A model generated the notes under the pieces. The model made no database searches. It saw nothing but the letters and a program-made list of their open reading frames with translations, and was not told the DNA's origin. Positions 1 to 8,440 of a stretch of DNA of 49,403 nt are shown piece by piece. This DNA is from CBCXVS01 sp965178525 (GTDB lineage: Bacteria > Tectomicrobia > Entotheonellia > Entotheonellales > Entotheonellaceae). Numbering within the stretch: position 1 is the stretch's first letter; each line of letters opens with the position of its first letter. The DNA lies in NCBI GenBank assembly GCA_965178525.1, contig CBCXVS010000013.1, positions 1 to 49,403 on the forward strand, read 5' to 3'. Made by a program: the position numbers and the translations under genes.

Positions 1-53
1 GATAGGTCCGCACACGGACCTGAATTTCCTTCAACTGGTTCAAACCACTTAAG

Positions 54-953
54 TTAGGCGTCTTCAGGTCGCACGCTTAGAGACCCAATCTCGTCGAGAA
101 AGAACGTACCTTTATCAGCCATCTCAAAGCGGCCGCGGCGCATGCGGACGGCGCCCGTAAAGGCGCCGCGTTCGTGCCCGAATAATTCACTTTCGAGCAA
201 GCTTTCCGGCAAGGCCGCACAATTGAGCTTGACAAAGGGCTGCTGATGCCGCTCGCTCAGCTTGTGCAGCGCCCGCGCCCCCAACTCTTTCCCCGTACCG
301 CTTTCTCCACGCAACAAGACGGTCGAGCGGCTACGCGCCGCCTGCTGCACCTGCTGCATCACTGCCCGAATGGCTGGGCTATCACCGATGATACGGTCCC
401 GATCGTAGCCCATGATCCCGCCTTGCCCAGGCATCTCGCCAGCTTCCGGCAGGGTTTTGAGCCGCTCGCGCAAGTCTGTACTTTGCAAATAGAATCCCAG
501 ATACACCCCCGCCGCATTGACCAGTGACAAATCTGCATCCAGCGTTGGGGCAGCGGTAGCACTGGCAAAAAACACGATCACGCCAAGCGCCTGTTGCAGC
601 CCGCGAATCGGGGCGGCGAGTACCACGCCTTCAGTCACCTCAGGCCGCGCCGAGCCAGGAAGAATCGTCTGTCGGGCTGTCGGCGCACTATCGGCATCAA
701 TGCCGTCGAGCAATTCGCCCCCTAACTGCGCCATCTGATCTTGGTGTTCACCCCAGCTGACGCCGGCAAGACGCGGCGGGGCCTCCCCGTTCAGCACCAC
801 CGCACCGCCGCGTGCGCCTAACGTTTCTCCCAGTATCTGCAGAGTACGTTGTAACACCGCGGCGGGGTTGCGTGTGGTACTGACGATACGGGCAACTTGC
901 TCGACCGGGTCAATATAGCTATGCTGTGCATGATCGGCAGTGAACCTGGGCAT
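54..953 (-). pseudogene. Truncated NifA/NtrC-type sigma-54-dependent activator (GAF + partial AAA+)
   Basis: The 299 residues start with a GAF-like sensory region (about 20-160), followed by the beginning of a sigma-54 interaction AAA+ domain: Walker A GESGTGKE at 216-223, the sigma-54 contact loop GAFTGA at 263-268 and Walker B FFLDEIG at 284-290. Directly after DEIG the family sequence stops, and nine unrelated residues lead to TAA. Sensor I, the arginine finger and the C-terminal helix-turn-helix are missing, so the product could not hydrolyse ATP productively or bind DNA. The ATG at 953 is preceded by a GGAGGA site (962-967). Full-length relatives have about 500 residues. The break may be an insertion or deletion junction near position 75; nothing in 1-53 restores the family sequence in any frame I checked. 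Family assignment is secure; inactivity is inferred. Confidence 0.85.
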
Positions 954-1120
954 CCTGTCTATCCTCCAGGGGCCTTATGATACTTCATCTTATCGAGAAG
1001 TCATACACGCTCTTGGTCCGAACGTCAAGCAATGGTGTGGTCTCTGCGTGATATACTCGTGGCGATCGTCACACCGTTGGCGGCTGGCTACAGGGTGTTT
1101 TTGCAGGAGGTCATGCAACA

Positions 1121-1873
1121 TTGATACGCAAATATGATGCCGTGTTCTTTGATGCAGCCAATACGCTGCTCTACCCTTTTCCCTCTGTTGGGACGCAATA
1201 TGCCGAGGTGGCGGCCCGATATGGCGTTAACACCTCTGCGCAGTCCGTGCAACGCGCATTTCGTTATGCTTGGAGCAGCGTCCAAGCTCAGGTCCAGAGC
1301 GACCCGGTGCGCTACGGTATTGGTGAGCCGGATGGTCGCCGGTTCTGGCACGCCCTGGTGCATACGACCTTTGACCAGCTCACGCTGCCGGAGGATTTTG
1401 ATACGTTTTTCGACGATTTGTATCGCCTGTTTGCCGAACCGGCCGCCTATCGCGCCTTTCCCGAGAGTCTTGATGTCTTACAGCAACTCCGGCGCCAAGG
1501 GTATATCGTGGGCGTGATTTCCAATTGGGATATCCGGCTGACGCGGATTCTCGAGGGGCTCGGGCTGATGTCCCCTCTGCAGCACATCAGTATCTCGGCG
1601 GTGGTGGGCTGGGAAAAGCCACACCGGCAGATCTTTCAGCACGCCCTTGATGCGGTGGCGGTCCCGCCCGCCCGAGCTTTACATATTGGAGACAGTTTGT
1701 CTGCCGATGTGCAGGGCGCCGCCCAAGCCGGGCTGCAGCCTTTATGGCTGCAACGGCATGGCGCCACCCGGAGCGACTATCCAGTCATTCAGAACCTGAA
1801 CGGCGTGCTGTCCTGGATCAAAACACATGCGGAATGCGGAATGCGGAATGAAAGCCAAAAACCAAAAAGCTGA
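1121..1873 (+). CDS. HAD-superfamily hydrolase (subfamily IA, HDHD3/DREG-2-like)
   Basis: This 250-residue cytoplasmic phosphatase-like protein carries all four HAD loops. Motif I is FFDAANTL with nucleophile Asp11, motif II is VISNWD, motif III is the lysine in WEKPHRQIF, and motif IV is HIGDSLSADV. The usual second aspartate of DxD (general acid) is Ala13, which is seen in some DREG-2-like members but leaves catalysis uncertain. The start is TTG at 1121, ten bases after AGGAGG (1105-1110); the nearby ATG at 1113 runs into a stop after three codons. The last ~15 residues are encoded by heptanucleotide tandem repeat DNA (1827-1881) and are not family-like, so the original stop was probably lost when the array formed. 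It diverges from the truncated sigma-54 activator. Substrate unknown. Confidence 0.85.
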   Translation: MIRKYDAVFFDAANTLLYPFPSVGTQYAEVAARYGVNTSAQSVQRAFRYAWSSVQAQVQSDPVRYGIGEPDGRRFWHALVHTTFDQLTLPEDFDTFFDDLYRLFAEPAAYRAFPESLDVLQQLRRQGYIVGVISNWDIRLTRILEGLGLMSPLQHISISAVVGWEKPHRQIFQHALDAVAVPPARALHIGDSLSADVQGAAQAGLQPLWLQRHGATRSDYPVIQNLNGVLSWIKTHAECGMRNESQKPKS

Positions 1874-1881
1874 TAGCTGAC
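1827..1881 (+). repeat. Heptanucleotide tandem repeat (ATGCGGA unit, then AGCTGAT unit)
   Basis: Three copies of ATGCGGA plus ATG occupy 1827-1850. After a short A/C-rich linker come two copies of a different heptamer, AGCTGAT/AGCTGAC (1868-1881). The array lies inside the last codons of the HAD gene, whose TGA (1871-1873) falls in the second heptamer. The same first unit recurs at 31354 and, inverted, at 31492. Confidence 0.85.
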
Positions 1882-1882
1882 A

Positions 1883-2917
1883 TCACACTCGTGTCGCCAA
1901 GTGGCACAGGTCGGCATTAGCCAGGGCGTGCGCGGCTCCAATGGCTTTACATGTCATCGGATTGGCGGCGAGATGGACAGGGACACCGAGATGCTCGCGG
2001 ATGTAGAGATCGAGCCCTTGCAGGAGAGCGCCGCCTCCGGTGAGCAACAAGCCGCCCTAAGTAATGTCGGCAAGTAGTTCCGGCGGCGTACGCTCAAAGG
2101 CGTCCCGCATCGCGTTGATCATCATATGGACGATGTCAATCAGCGCTTCGCGGACATCATGCGAGGTCACCTTCTGCAGACGTGGGGTTCGCGTCATGGC
2201 ATCGGTGCCCTCAATCTGGCGGCGTTGGGGTGTGCTGTGGGGCAGGGCGTTGCCTAAGTCGATCTTGAGCTGCTCGGCCATTTGCAACCCGATGGCCAGG
2301 TCGTATTGGCGCCGGAGTTCCTGCACGATGGCTTCATCCATGGCTTCGCTGCCCAGCCGTAGGGTGTGGTTATAGACCAGTCCGCCGACAGACATAATGG
2401 TAATATTCGTCGTGCCGCCCCCAATGTCGACCACCATGCGGCCGTAGGGTTCGCGAATATCGATATCTTCGCCAAGGGCGGAAGCAATCGGTTCGTCAAT
2501 CAGGTACACTTGGCGAATGCCAGCTGAGTGGGCAGCTTCGACGACCGCACGTTTTTCGATGGCCGAACTTCCCGCAGGTATGCTGAGAATGCACCGCAGT
2601 TGCCGGAGGGCGTTGCGCCGTGTCACGTGTTGCAGACAATGCTTCAGCATCATTTGGGTCAGATGAGAGTCGGCCACGACCCCTTCGTGCAACGGCCGGA
2701 CAATGTTGACATTCTCCGAGGTGCGGCCAATCATCTCTTTGGCGCTTTGTCCAACATTCAGCGCCACGTGGGAGCCAGTCCGGCGCTCCTGCAGAGCGAT
2801 CACAGACGGCTCGTGGGCGAGGACGCCTTGGTGTTTCGTATAGATCACAGTGTTGGCTGTCCCCAGATTAATGGCAAGGTCGGCGGAGAAGTATTTGGCC
2901 ACCATGGCGAATACCAT
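1883..2917 (-). pseudogene. mreB: Rod-shape-determining actin homologue MreB with in-frame amber codon
   Basis: MreB forms membrane-bound filaments that direct lateral wall synthesis. The 345-codon frame has the normal family length. It shows the actin-fold phosphate loops INLGTANT near the N-terminus and DIGGGTTN in the middle, and the family segment ending ELLADIT. The frame is then interrupted by TAG (2057-2059, codon 287) and continues perfectly as GGLLLTGGGALLQGLD to TGA at 1883-1885. Alignment by eye with E. coli MreB (ADISERGMVLTGGG) puts the amber codon at a Glu position, consistent with a single-base change. The start at 2917 follows AAAGGAGGG. No mreC, mreD or rodA lies beside it, so this may be a spare, decaying copy. 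Alternatives are a sequencing error, or suppression of UAG. Confidence 0.88.
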
Positions 2918-3120
2918 TGCTCCCTCCTTTACATATGTGTGTGAGGTTTGGTGAACGAAGGAGCAAAAAGTATGCCATGGGCCTATACGTTGCCGGACAC
3001 ATCTGAGCAGCGCCTGCCTTGACGATAACGCGTGCTCTACGCAGGATCGTGGCCAGATACGTCACTGCAGGCACGTCAGGGCCTTAACAGGTGAGTCAAA
3101 CCTCTGACACGTCGGCGCTT

Positions 3121-3195
3121 CTAAGTACCTGGATAGAATTACCTTTATACATTTCTCCAGGGGAAAAATATATTTGATTTTGTTTCGGTACTTAG
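3121..3195 (-). repeat. Dispersed MITE-like element, copy A (subtype 2)
   Basis: A 75-bp element with perfect 9-bp inverted ends CTAAGTACC/GGTACTTAG. Read on the minus strand it matches copy F (48728-48802) closely, sharing the TAAGTACCGAAA start and the GGAGAAATGTATAAAGGT core. It begins 7 nt after the stop codon of the membrane-protein gene ending at 3202. Confidence 0.85.
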
Positions 3196-3201
3196 ACGCG
3201 A

Positions 3202-3858
3202 TCACGCTTGCCGTGCGCGCCAGACCCAGCGGACGAAGGCGCCGATAGCCAGCGCCTGACCGAGCACCAACATCCACCAGCGATATGTGGTCGGAACCCA
3301 CTGAGCTAAGCGCGTCCCCTGTGGATCGAGACGCGGTAGGATATCGATGGTAAAGGAAAGGATAATAATCAGCGCGGCGGCGATCTGGGCCCACCACAGC
3401 ACGTTGCCCGCAGGCAAAACCGGGCCACGGGCTTCAAGCCACAACAGCGTCAGCCCCATGCCAATCATGGTACAAGCAACCGTCACCGGCGCCAGGACTG
3501 GGCCGATCCAGGGTACCGGAATCAGAAACAGCACATCCCAGGTGAGTAGCGATGCGGGCCAGTTGAGCAAAACCTTGAGCCAGACATAATAAAAGATGTC
3601 CCAAATGCCAAAGCCAATTAAAAAATAGGCGAATTTCCCGGCGTTGGTACGGCCGGCGGCGATGCCGAAGGTGGCGAGCATGATAATCGTACAGGCTTCG
3701 CGCGCCAGTTCTAAGATCAAGGTGGGCGTGTCGATGATCACCAATGGAAAGGTAAATCCATTGGGATAGTATAAACGCCGCAAGTAGACGACAATCATCG
3801 TTTCCACATTCGCCATGGCGATGGCGAATGCCACCGCATTGATGACGCCACGTCGCAT
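3202..3858 (-). CDS. Conserved multi-pass membrane protein of unknown function
   Basis: The 218 residues contain about six hydrophobic segments: near 5-25, 40-65, 75-100, 105-130, 150-172 and 195-212. Short polar loops carry aromatic/charged clusters such as FGIWDIFYYVWLK and LIPVPWIGPVLAPV. The N-terminus MRRGVINAVAFAIAMANVE has a positive start and reads as the first inner-membrane helix rather than a cleaved signal. I recognise it only as a conserved hypothetical inner-membrane type, with no catalytic motif. The ATG at 3858 is preceded by an AAAGGTAGG-like site and lies 26 nt from the divergent rlmD start, so the two genes share a very short promoter region. Element copy A follows its stop. 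Confidence 0.7.
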   Translation of the reverse strand: MRRGVINAVAFAIAMANVETMIVVYLRRLYYPNGFTFPLVIIDTPTLILELAREACTIIMLATFGIAAGRTNAGKFAYFLIGFGIWDIFYYVWLKVLLNWPASLLTWDVLFLIPVPWIGPVLAPVTVACTMIGMGLTLLWLEARGPVLPAGNVLWWAQIAAALIIILSFTIDILPRLDPQGTRLAQWVPTTYRWWMLVLGQALAIGAFVRWVWRARQA

Positions 3859-3884
3859 GGTAGCCTACCTTTTTCCGAGGGTGC

Positions 3885-5264
3885 ATGATGGCGAAACGTC
3901 GCAGGAAGCAACACAAAACGCCTGAGCCCATGCCGTTGCAAAACACTCAGGGCGTGATCACCATTGAGCGCCTGGCGCATGGCGGGCAGGGGGTGGGCTA
4001 CCTGGATGGTCTAGCCGTCTTCGTCCCCCGAACGGCTCCGGGCGATGTGGCGGAGGTGCGCCTGACCGAGCAGCGCCGACGATACGCCTTTGGCGAGTTG
4101 GTCACGCTGCAACAGCCATCGCCCTGGCGCGTGCCACCGCCCTGCCCGCTCTACGGCCAATGCGGTGGCTGTCACCTGCAACATCTGGGCTATACGCATC
4201 AGCTCGACGTGAAAACGGCCCAAGTCCGCGACAGCTTGACCCGGATTGGCAAACTGCCCGACGTGTCCGTTGCCCCGGCGTGGGGCAGTCCCAACGCCTT
4301 TGCATACCGCAATAAGGTGCTGTATCACTATGACCGGCACAGCCGCGCGTTGGGCTTGGTGGAGCGGCACGGCATGCGGATTCTGGACATTCCCCAGTGC
4401 CGCATTAGCGACCCGCGCGCGGATCGCGTCATGGAGCGTATACGAACCCTCGCGGCGGCGCAACCCGCGCTGCAGCAGCATTTGCGACAGGTGCAAGTGC
4501 AGGTGGGGCAGCGCACGGCAGAGACGTTAGTCACGGTCATCGTGGCGGCAGCGCTCTCCGATGCGGTACAGCAACAGCTTTGGGCGGCGCTGCAAGATCT
4601 GGCGACGGGCCTCTGGATGCACGTCAAGACAGACGAAACCCCAGCCGTTTTTCATGGCGCCTCGACGCTCGTTGCCGGTGCAGAGGCCATTCATGAGCGG
4701 CTCGGGCCGTATCGTTTCCGCATCGAACCGCAGGCGTTTGTGCAGGTCAATACCGCACAAATGGAACGGCTCTACGCGCTGGTACGGGAGATCGCAGCGC
4801 TCCGGGGGCAGGAAACCGTCCTGGATCTCTACAGTGGCGGCGGCGTTATCGCCCTGCTCCTGGCTCCGCATTGTGCCAAGGTCTATGCGGTGGAAATCAA
4901 TCGTCAGGCGTCTTTGGTGGCGATGCAGCAGGCGTGCCGGCTCGGTGTGGAGAATTGTGAGTTTCGTACGGGTAAGGTCGAGCGCATTCTGTTTCGTTAT
5001 TTTGCCCAAGGACTGCGGGCTGACCTGGCGATTCTGGATCCGCCGCGGGCCGGATGCCGTCCGGATGCGCTGCGGGCTTTAGCCATGATGCGCGTTCCCC
5101 GGGTGATTTATATCTCTTGCAGTCCCCCCACACTAGCGCGCGATCTGCGCCTGCTGCACGATTTGGGGTATCGTACGACGGAGGTGCAGCCTCTCGATAT
5201 GTTCCCGCAGACGTATCATATTGAGTGCGTGGCGACGTTGATACGTATGAATCCAGAGGACTAA
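3885..5264 (+). CDS. rlmD: 23S rRNA (uracil-C5)-methyltransferase RlmD/RumA family
   Basis: This SAM-dependent enzyme methylates a uracil C5 in 23S rRNA (U1939 in E. coli RlmD). In order the 459 residues show a TRAM RNA-binding domain (about 20-80), a [4Fe-4S] ligand set Cys87, Cys93, Cys96 and Cys172, an OB/insert region, and a Rossmann methyltransferase domain with VLDLYSGGG, the DPPRAGC base-handling motif and the catalytic cysteine Cys412 in ISCSPPT. That last motif is slightly unusual, since most members have SCNPAT. Two adjacent ATG codons (3885, 3888) follow a weak CCGAGGG site. The TAA stop is immediately followed by a 7-bp tandem array. The closely related RlmC/TrmA branches are less likely because of the TRAM plus Fe-S arrangement. 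Confidence 0.92.
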   Translation: MMAKRRRKQHKTPEPMPLQNTQGVITIERLAHGGQGVGYLDGLAVFVPRTAPGDVAEVRLTEQRRRYAFGELVTLQQPSPWRVPPPCPLYGQCGGCHLQHLGYTHQLDVKTAQVRDSLTRIGKLPDVSVAPAWGSPNAFAYRNKVLYHYDRHSRALGLVERHGMRILDIPQCRISDPRADRVMERIRTLAAAQPALQQHLRQVQVQVGQRTAETLVTVIVAAALSDAVQQQLWAALQDLATGLWMHVKTDETPAVFHGASTLVAGAEAIHERLGPYRFRIEPQAFVQVNTAQMERLYALVREIAALRGQETVLDLYSGGGVIALLLAPHCAKVYAVEINRQASLVAMQQACRLGVENCEFRTGKVERILFRYFAQGLRADLAILDPPRAGCRPDALRALAMMRVPRVIYISCSPPTLARDLRLLHDLGYRTTEVQPLDMFPQTYHIECVATLIRMNPED

Positions 5265-5284
5265 GGGCTGAGGGCTGAGGGCTT
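5264..5284 (+). repeat. Heptanucleotide tandem repeat (AGGGCTG unit) at the rlmD stop
   Basis: Three consecutive heptamers (AGGGCTG, AGGGCTG, AGGGCTT) begin with the last base of the rlmD TAA codon. They fill most of the 29-nt gap to the convergent unknown gene ending at 5294. Confidence 0.8.
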
Positions 5285-5293
5285 GCGTAGACT

Positions 5294-5827
5294 TCAAGTG
5301 AATTGCCGGAGGAGATATTGGTAAAAGGTATCCTGCAAAAAGGTTTTCTCGACATTGAGCGCTTGCACACACATTTCAAAATGCTCCGCCAGCTTGCGAA
5401 ATAGCGCGGCGCTGGGCCGTAAGCCATCCATCTTGGATACCGTAGCGTAGGCCTGTTTGCCCTGCCTCACGTAATAAGTCACACTGACGGGTCGCCGGCG
5501 GCGCTGTAGGCTTTCCGGAAACATTCCCACGATAAAAAGCGTATAGTCGCCCAAGTGCTTTTGCGTTTCACGTGCATGGGCGGCATCGCCTTGCTGACTT
5601 TCAAGCTGGAAGTCGAAGAGATACTCCAACCGGCGTCCCTGTGCATCGCGCACTCGGTAGAGATTGTCCACATGCACAAAATCGACCAGCAGCCCTGTGA
5701 TATAGATCATGAGTTCCAGATCCTGCATCCCGACTTGTTCGAAACCGGCCTCGGTGAGAGAACGAAAGAGGTTCCGAAGCGGATGTCCCCCAGGAATGGG
5801 TGCCGGTCGTTGAGATTCTATGGGCAT
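5294..5827 (-). CDS. Conserved protein of unknown function (177 aa)
   Basis: A soluble protein without signal peptide or membrane segment. Conserved-looking blocks include LLVDFVHVDNLYRVRDAQGR near residues 45-65, a charged helical middle with KHLGDYTLFIVGMFPE (about 90-106) and a C-terminal half rich in Phe, Leu and Gln around LFRKLAEHFEMCVQAL. This pattern resembles a conserved hypothetical family in Myxococcota and other soil/marine bacteria, but I know no function for it. It converges with rlmD and lies downstream, in the same direction, of the CUAEP radical SAM gene with a ~165-nt gap, so the two could be co-transcribed. The ATG at 5827 lacks a strong Shine-Dalgarno. Confidence 0.65.
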   Translation of the reverse strand: MPIESQRPAPIPGGHPLRNLFRSLTEAGFEQVGMQDLELMIYITGLLVDFVHVDNLYRVRDAQGRRLEYLFDFQLESQQGDAAHARETQKHLGDYTLFIVGMFPESLQRRRRPVSVTYYVRQGKQAYATVSKMDGLRPSAALFRKLAEHFEMCVQALNVEKTFLQDTFYQYLLRQFT

Positions 5828-5991
5828 AAGTTTCCGATCTCGTATTCAAACGGCCTGTGACCGCTGTGAAGTAGTCGTTATTTTTCTCAGATCTATATCG
5901 GCAGAGTAGAGCAGCTCGCTTGAGCCTTGTCCGCGCAGCGAGGCGCCGAGGGGCTAGCCGGTGGCCGGGATGAGACGCGCTATTTTGAATG

Positions 5992-7413
5992 TCACACAAG
6001 AGCAGCCTGCTCTTCGGTGGGCTCTGCTCAACAATACCAGGGTTCGGTCAAAAACGGGACGGACGCCAGCGCCGGGGCTTGATCGAGAGCCGCGGCCTTA
6101 CTCGCTTCATATACGGTTCCGTCATACGCCTCGTGGGCAAGCTTCCACACGCGTTGGAAGATCTGGCGTCGGCTTTCATCACGTTCTTGGCCGGTCTGCA
6201 CGGCTTGTAGCACATCGTCGCACAACGTGTCCACGCGGGGATCGGGATGGACCCAGGGATAGATCAGCTTTTCCATGTCGAATGGGCCGATGATGTGCCG
6301 GACCGCCTCGAGTTCCAGCAGCTTTGATGAGCCGGCAATGAGAAGGCGGATGGCATATTGGATCGGGGCGACGTTGTCGACCAGGTCGAGATCCAGGAGC
6401 GTATGTAAGAGGGCCAGATAATTTTGCAGAGACGTCCATGGCGTAAAGGTGACAAACGTGGGATTCATCTGCAGTCCGACCTCTCGGAAGAGATGGACGG
6501 CCTGGACGAAATCCTCGCGGGTGTGCCCTTTGTCGAAGATCTCGAGCACGTCATTGTCCATCGATTCTACGGCGCAGGTGACGAACAGACATCCGGTATC
6601 TCGCAACACGGGGAGATGCCGCGCCTGCTGTAGCAGATGCTCCACTTTGATCGTCACATCGTACGTCAGATCGGGAAACGCCTCGTGCATGTCCTTGACA
6701 ATGGCCATGGCGTGGGTTGGGCCGTTAAAGAAGTCCGGGTCGCCGAAGGTGATGTGCTGCGCGCCCATAGTCACCTGCTGGCGGATGTCGTCGAGCACCA
6801 CATGCCGCTGCACGACCCGAAAGTTGCCCTGGTACACGGGTACGACCGGACAGTGGCGGCACAGATGTTTACACCCCCGCGTGGCCTCCGTATAGCCTAC
6901 CGTCTTCAGCTCGTCCGGCGCCATCTGCAACTGGGCATAGGTGCTGAGGGCTGGCAAATCGTCACGATCCGGAACCCGGAACGCCTGTCGGTCGAGGGAG
7001 ATGAGGGGTTCCGGTTGGGACATCTGTACAGGCGCGGTGTCCCGCGCCTGCGATAATCGCCTGACCAGCGAGACGAGTCCCGCTTCAAACTCACCTCCGA
7101 GGATGGTATCGGCGCCGAGTTCTCGTAGATATGTCTCATTCACAGGCGCATAAAGCGCATAAAAACACAGATGGGCTTTCGGATTGAGCCGCTTAATACG
7201 CCCAACGAGACTGGCTGCAATCCGCGTGGCCGTATGCATCGGGACATAGAAGGCGACGAGATCAGCCGCCACGACCGCTGCCCCGTTCAAACGTTCTATG
7301 GCTACGTCCATACACGTGACAGTACACCCTTCTTGCCGGAGCCATGCTGCAGGCGACGCCAGACCGAAAGGCTGCCGCCCCAGTTCGTAGGTTGAAATCA
7401 AAACGACGTTCAT
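5992..7413 (-). CDS. CUAEP-tail B12-binding-type radical SAM selenoprotein (UGA = Sec)
   Basis: The N-terminal ~130 residues form a Rossmann-like, cobalamin-binding-type domain. A radical SAM core follows, with the cluster motif Cys181-x3-Cys185-x2-Cys188 (CKHLCRHC), and then a long helical C-terminal region. The conventional frame ends TEPWYC before TGA (6028-6030), but the next codons read Ala-Glu-Pro, then TEEQAALV and a second TGA at 5992-5994. The tail is therefore C-U-A-E-P, the signature of the CUAEP/CCAEP-tail radical SAM family, whose members carry either Sec or Cys there. Total length is 473 residues with Sec at 462 from the ATG at 7413; an in-frame GTG lies one codon upstream. A hairpin suited to be a bacterial SECIS lies just after the UGA. 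Substrate unknown. Sec machinery is not in this window, so incorporation is inferred. Confidence 0.88.
5993..6019 (-). promoter_or_regulatory. Candidate bacterial SECIS hairpin after the Sec UGA
   Basis: On the minus strand AAGAGC (6014-6009) pairs perfectly with GCTCTT (6003-5998) around a 5-nt AGGCU loop. CAC (6019-6017) and GTG (5995-5993) add three outer pairs beyond a 2x2 internal loop. The loop starts 20 nt after the UGA at 6028-6030 and contains GG, matching the general form of SelB-binding bacterial SECIS elements. It is coding as well as structural. Confidence 0.6.
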
Positions 7414-7510
7414 CACTTCGCCTCATGGAAAAAAGATGTGGCTGACGGTATCCCCGTACTCATCTCGATGGATGTCAAACCACGCATTTGGTTGAGATGA
7501 GTATCGAACA

Positions 7511-8419
7511 TTATTCACTCCCACGCAAACGGGGGTCTAGGACATCCCGGAGCGAATCGCCCAGCATGTTAAAGGCAAATACGGCCAGCGTAATCACGGC
7601 TCCGGGAGCGATGGCGACATGCGGCGCGAACATCAGGAGAGCCAGGGCTTCGGAGAGCATGCCGCCGAGGGTAGGCGTTGGGGGCGGAATACTGAGCCCC
7701 AAGAAGCCGAGGGCGCTCTCGGTGATAATGGCCACACCGATCAGACCGGTTGTGAGCACGATATACAGCGCCACACAACTCGGAGCAATGTGCCGCAAAA
7801 TGATGCGCCAGTCACTGCAGCCGATGGCCCGGGCGGCTTCGACGTATTGGATCTCCTTGATGACTATGGTACTCGCGCGCACGACGCGAGCCCCATAGGG
7901 GATAAAGGGGACGCCAATGGCCACGATCACCGTCGGCAACGAAGGAGACAGAGCCGTCAGTAAGGTCAGGGCCAAGATGATGAGCGGAAATGACATTAAA
8001 ACGTCCACAATACGCTGCATCACCGCGTCCGTTTTGCCGCCCCAGTAGCCGCTGACTAATCCCATCACGCCGCCAACCAGGGTGCCGGCGGTCGAGGCCA
8101 CCACCCCGACCAGGAGCGATATCCGTATGCCGTAGAGCATGCGGCTAAAGACGTCGCGTCCAAACTGATCCGCCCCAAACAGCGTCCCCGGCCAGGAGGG
8201 CAGGGCGTATTTTTTGGCCACCCCGATCTCTTCCGGATCGTAGGGCGCGAGGAAAGGACCCAGCGTTCCCATCAGCACGATGATCACAATAATCACGCTG
8301 GCAACAGCGCCCAAGGGTTTCCGTCTGAAAAACGTCACGACAGCCCAAAACGAATGGGTAGATGACGGACGGACCGTCTCGTCAACAGGCAATGCGGTAG
8401 CGGTCCTCGTGGTGTTCAA
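7511..8419 (-). CDS. ABC importer permease, DppC/peptide-nickel family
   Basis: This inner-membrane permease subunit of a peptide/nickel/opine-type (PepT) ABC importer has 302 residues. It has a cytoplasmic N-terminus, a first membrane helix at about 38-60 followed by the typical DppC periplasmic stretch with GADQFGRDVFSR, and five more helices. The ATPase-coupling EAA-type loop reads EAARAIGCSDWRIILRHIAPS (about 192-212). The start is TTG (8419) behind an AAGGAG site, 21 nt after the dppB-type gene, so the genes are co-transcribed. No dppD/dppF ATPase genes follow, since the next gene is the CUAEP radical SAM; ATPases must be encoded elsewhere. Substrate cannot be read from the permease. Confidence 0.9.
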   Translation of the reverse strand: MNTTRTATALPVDETVRPSSTHSFWAVVTFFRRKPLGAVASVIIVIIVLMGTLGPFLAPYDPEEIGVAKKYALPSWPGTLFGADQFGRDVFSRMLYGIRISLLVGVVASTAGTLVGGVMGLVSGYWGGKTDAVMQRIVDVLMSFPLIILALTLLTALSPSLPTVIVAIGVPFIPYGARVVRASTIVIKEIQYVEAARAIGCSDWRIILRHIAPSCVALYIVLTTGLIGVAIITESALGFLGLSIPPPTPTLGGMLSEALALLMFAPHVAIAPGAVITLAVFAFNMLGDSLRDVLDPRLRGSE

Positions 8420-8440
8420 CCCCCTCTCCTTGCCCCTGGC

